Source: Candidatus Aquidulcis sp. (GTDB lineage: Bacteria; Chloroflexota; Anaerolineae; Anaerolineales; E44-bin32). From it: DNA of 7,262 nucleotides. Below, in pieces: positions 5,595-7,262 of the stretch (its first letter is position 1; every line of letters starts with the position of its first letter). The notes beneath the pieces are model-generated. The model saw only the letters and a program-made list of their open reading frames with translations. It was not told the DNA's origin and did not search any database. A program made the position numbers and the translations under genes. The stretch is from positions 2,734-9,995 of the forward strand of contig DYJB01000100.1 in assembly GCA_020723365.1 (NCBI GenBank), given 5' to 3'.

Positions 5595-6383
5595 TCACAG
5601 GGCGGCGCGCACGGCGCCCCCGTCGAAGATCAGCGCGTGCCCGTGGATGAACGCCGCCGCCGGTGAGGCGAGCCAGGCCACGGCTCGGCCGTACTCCTCG
5701 ATCGTCCCCATTCGTCCCAGCGGGATCTCGCGCGTTATCCTCGTCGCCTCCGCCGCCGGATCGGTGCCAGCGCGCGCCGCCCGGTCGCTGAGAAGCTGCT
5801 CCACTCGCTCGGTCCGCGTCCAGCCCGGGTTGATCGAGTTGACCCGGATGCCCTTCGGCCCCAGTTCATTGGCCAGCGATTTGACCAGCCCGATGACGGC
5901 CATGCGCAGCGCGTTCGATAGCACCAGATTGTCGAGCGGCTGCTTGACCGTGAACGACTGTGTGGCGACGACGCTGCCCTGGCCGCGCGCAACCATGTGC
6001 GGCAGGGCGGCATAGCACAAGCGGACGGTGCTCATCAGTGTCAGCTGAACGGCCGCCTCCCAGTCCTGTGGGCGCAGATCGAGGAAGGCGCCGGGCGGTG
6101 GACCGCCGGCGTTGAGGATCAGGATGTCGAAGTGGCCGAGGCGTTCGAGGGCCTGGTGCACGATCCGGTCAACATCCTCGGCCTTCGTCAGGTCTCCCTG
6201 CACGGCATCGACGCCGGCGCCGGTGGCGGCGTGGATCTCCTCGGCGGCCGTGAGCACACTCTCGCTTCGGGCGCATAAGACGACCCGGGCGCCCTCCCGG
6301 GCGAGCTCGAGGGCGGCCGCCTTGCCGAGGCCGCGTGAGGCTGCGGTCACCAGCGCTGTCTTGTCCTTCAGTCCCAGATCCAC
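5595..6383 (-). CDS. BKR-like short-chain dehydrogenase/reductase with altered catalytic tetrad
   Basis: This is a 262-residue SDR (Rossmann fold, NAD(P)-dependent), closest in style to 3-oxoacyl-ACP reductase-like proteins. The cofactor motif reads TAASRGLG (13-20), with Ala for the first Gly, followed by LNAGG (90-94) and the PG motif INPGW (184-188). The catalytic Ser is kept (S143), but the Tyr and Lys of YxxxK are S156 and R160 (SNALR), and the tetrad Asn is probably T115. A BKR-like SDR subgroup with imperfect cofactor and catalytic motifs is known, so this is likely a true family trait, not decay. I start at the GTG at 6383: GGAGG lies five bases before it and MDLGLK is the expected N-terminus. 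ATGs at 6395 and 6425 are in frame with poorer sites. The ketopantoate-reductase-like gene follows 7 bases downstream. Confidence 0.88.
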   Translation of the reverse strand: MDLGLKDKTALVTAASRGLGKAAALELAREGARVVLCARSESVLTAAEEIHAATGAGVDAVQGDLTKAEDVDRIVHQALERLGHFDILILNAGGPPPGAFLDLRPQDWEAAVQLTLMSTVRLCYAALPHMVARGQGSVVATQSFTVKQPLDNLVLSNALRMAVIGLVKSLANELGPKGIRVNSINPGWTRTERVEQLLSDRAARAGTDPAAEATRITREIPLGRMGTIEEYGRAVAWLASPAAAFIHGHALIFDGGAVRAAL

Positions 6384-6388
6384 ATTCG

Positions 6389-6393
6389 CCTCC
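6389..6393 (-). promoter_or_regulatory. Ribosome binding site that places the SDR start at a GTG
   Basis: GGAGG is followed after five bases by GTG at 6383. The site overlaps the second codon of the alternative ATG at 6395, which itself has only a weak GC-rich upstream sequence. This favours the GTG start. Confidence 0.5.
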
Positions 6394-6417
6394 ATGGGCC
6401 CCGCTGCGGTGACACGA

Positions 6418-6433
6418 CGAGCCATGGGGCTCG
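6418..6433 (-). other. Short perfect hairpin between the methyltransferase and SDR genes
   Basis: CGAGCC and GGCTCG form a six-pair stem with a four-base loop in the gap between the two genes. The loop and stem contain the alternative SDR ATG at 6425, which speaks against that start. There is no T-run, so termination is unlikely; it may affect mRNA processing or be chance. Confidence 0.3.
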
Positions 6434-6452
6434 GCGTGCGCTCGCCGGGGCG

Positions 6453-7085
6453 CTACTCGGGCCGGGCAAGGTTCACCGTGAAGGCCCGCCACGATCCAAA
6501 CGCCTCGACCATCCGGAACCCCGCCGCCTCCGCCAGCCGGCGCACGCTCTGCCGGGACTGGTAGTGAGGATCGGGGAAGACCTCCGTGAGGGAGAGCACG
6601 CCGCCCGGTTTGAGCGCCGCACGGATCTCGCGCAGCGCGGCCAGGCGATCCGGGATCTCCCCCAGGACCGTCACCAGGAAAGCCCGGTCGAAGGTGCCGG
6701 CGGGCAGCAGGCCCGCGCCGAGCGCGGCGCGCAGGGCGCGGACATTTCGGAGAGCGTGCGACTCCAGCCTGGCCTGCAGGCGTTCAAGCATCGCCGATTG
6801 GAGATCGACTGCCACCACCTGCCCCGCAGGCCCGACGCGAGCGGCGAGGGGGATCGTCAGGCGTCCCGGTCCGCAGCCGGCGTCGAGCACCGTCATCCCC
6901 GGCTGCACGCCGGCGCGATCGAGCAGGAGCTCCGCGCCGGCGACGCGTTCCATCATGCGGTTTTCCAGCAGCCACAGGCAGGCTGTCGGGCAGGGGAGGC
7001 TGGCACGGCGCGCCAGGAGCCGCCAGCCGAGGACGAACGCCAGGGTGACGACGGCCCCGGCGATCACGATCAGGAGCGGTGTCAT
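6453..7085 (-). CDS. Membrane-anchored class I SAM-dependent methyltransferase
   Basis: This is a 210-residue protein. Residues about 3-22 form one hydrophobic helix followed by a basic stretch (WRLLARR), predicting an N-terminal membrane anchor with the enzyme in the cytoplasm. The class I fold follows: motif I VLDAGCGPGRL (66-76) binding SAM, acidic D94 closing strand 2 (VVAVD), a post-strand-4 segment FLVTVLGEIP (136-145) and LKPGGVLSL (158-166). Length is normal for the small Methyltransf_11/25 type. The ATG at 7085 overlaps the stop codon of the DinB-family gene as ATGA, and AGGAGA lies about eight bases before it, so the start is secure. The methyl acceptor is not evident; a lipid-soluble small molecule would fit the anchor, but this is inference. 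Confidence 0.9.
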   Translation of the reverse strand: MTPLLIVIAGAVVTLAFVLGWRLLARRASLPCPTACLWLLENRMMERVAGAELLLDRAGVQPGMTVLDAGCGPGRLTIPLAARVGPAGQVVAVDLQSAMLERLQARLESHALRNVRALRAALGAGLLPAGTFDRAFLVTVLGEIPDRLAALREIRAALKPGGVLSLTEVFPDPHYQSRQSVRRLAEAAGFRMVEAFGSWRAFTVNLARPE

Positions 7086-7262
7086 CCCGGCTTCTCCTGG
7101 GCAGAGGGAGCCTGATCCGGACGGCGGGATGCGAAGATGAGGAGATCCAAGTCACCCGGCGAGTGCCCCAACTCACCCAGCCTCTGACCGATCTCGGCCC
7201 GATGGTGGGTCCCGTGGTTCAGGGCATGGAAGGCCAGGATCCATAGCTCGCGCGTGCGCGGG
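7082..7262 (-). CDS. DinB-family protein, C-terminal part (5' end outside window)
   Basis: The last 59 codons of an open frame enter from the right edge and end at a TGA that overlaps the methyltransferase start. The visible protein contains ELWILAFHALNHGTHHRAEI and then GELGHSPGDLDLLIF, matching the C-terminal helix of DinB/YfiT-like proteins, where HxxHHR supplies a metal-binding His and the G..P..D...F segment closes the fold. Members are four-helix-bundle, metal-binding proteins; some are thiol-dependent transferases, but most have no known role. After the fold a short polar tail (about 16 residues) follows. It appears to be upstream in the same operon as the methyltransferase. The N-terminal part, with the other metal ligands, is not in view. 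Confidence 0.8.
   Translation of the reverse strand, partial: PRTRELWILAFHALNHGTHHRAEIGQRLGELGHSPGDLDLLIFASRRPDQAPSAQEKPG

Noticed and set aside
6384..6425. Longer SDR N-terminus starting at ATG 6425 or 6395
   Set aside because: Neither ATG has a good ribosome binding site, 6425 lies in a hairpin loop, and the GTG at 6383 has GGAGG and the expected family N-terminus. Not fully excluded.

Overview
The window is high-GC bacterial DNA, densely packed, with eight complete protein genes and two that run off the window edges. Base composition, the many sensor-kinase parts and the style of the proteins (zinc-ribbon kinase, GAF kinase, BKR-like SDR, membrane-anchored methyltransferase) would fit an environmental bacterium such as a member of Chloroflexota. 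That assignment is inference only, since no taxonomic marker gene is present.

Left part (1-3169) is a two-component signalling locus. On the minus strand the transcription order is: a histidine kinase with an N-terminal zinc ribbon and an MshEN-like double repeat (1454-2635); a GAF-domain histidine kinase (222-1457), coupled to it by an ATGA stop/start overlap; and, 11 bases later behind a strong Shine-Dalgarno, a response regulator whose receiver domain is cut by the window edge (1-210). A 144-base divergent control region (2636-2779) holds a good sigma70-type promoter for the kinase operon, an imperfect palindrome inside that promoter, and a pair of GGCGCC sites. To its right, on the plus strand, lies a stand-alone CheY-like receiver (2780-3169). 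The locus therefore has two kinases and two receivers, with no output domain visible inside the window.

The middle (3170-3360) is a 191-base convergent gap holding a 14-bp stem-loop suited to ending transcription of the plus-strand receiver.

The right part (3361-7262) is a minus-strand run of five genes. In transcription order they are the 3' end of a DinB-family protein, a membrane-anchored SAM methyltransferase (ATGA overlap with DinB), a BKR-like short-chain dehydrogenase with a changed catalytic tetrad, a ketopantoate-reductase-family oxidoreductase (7 bases downstream) and an M28-family metallopeptidase (22 bases downstream). Spacing suggests one operon. The substrate linking these enzymes cannot be read from the sequence.

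No RNA gene, CRISPR array, insertion sequence or phage gene was seen. The most unusual items are the zinc-ribbon/MshEN-like histidine kinase with its palindrome-bearing promoter, and the SDR that keeps the catalytic serine but has lost the Asn, Tyr and Lys.
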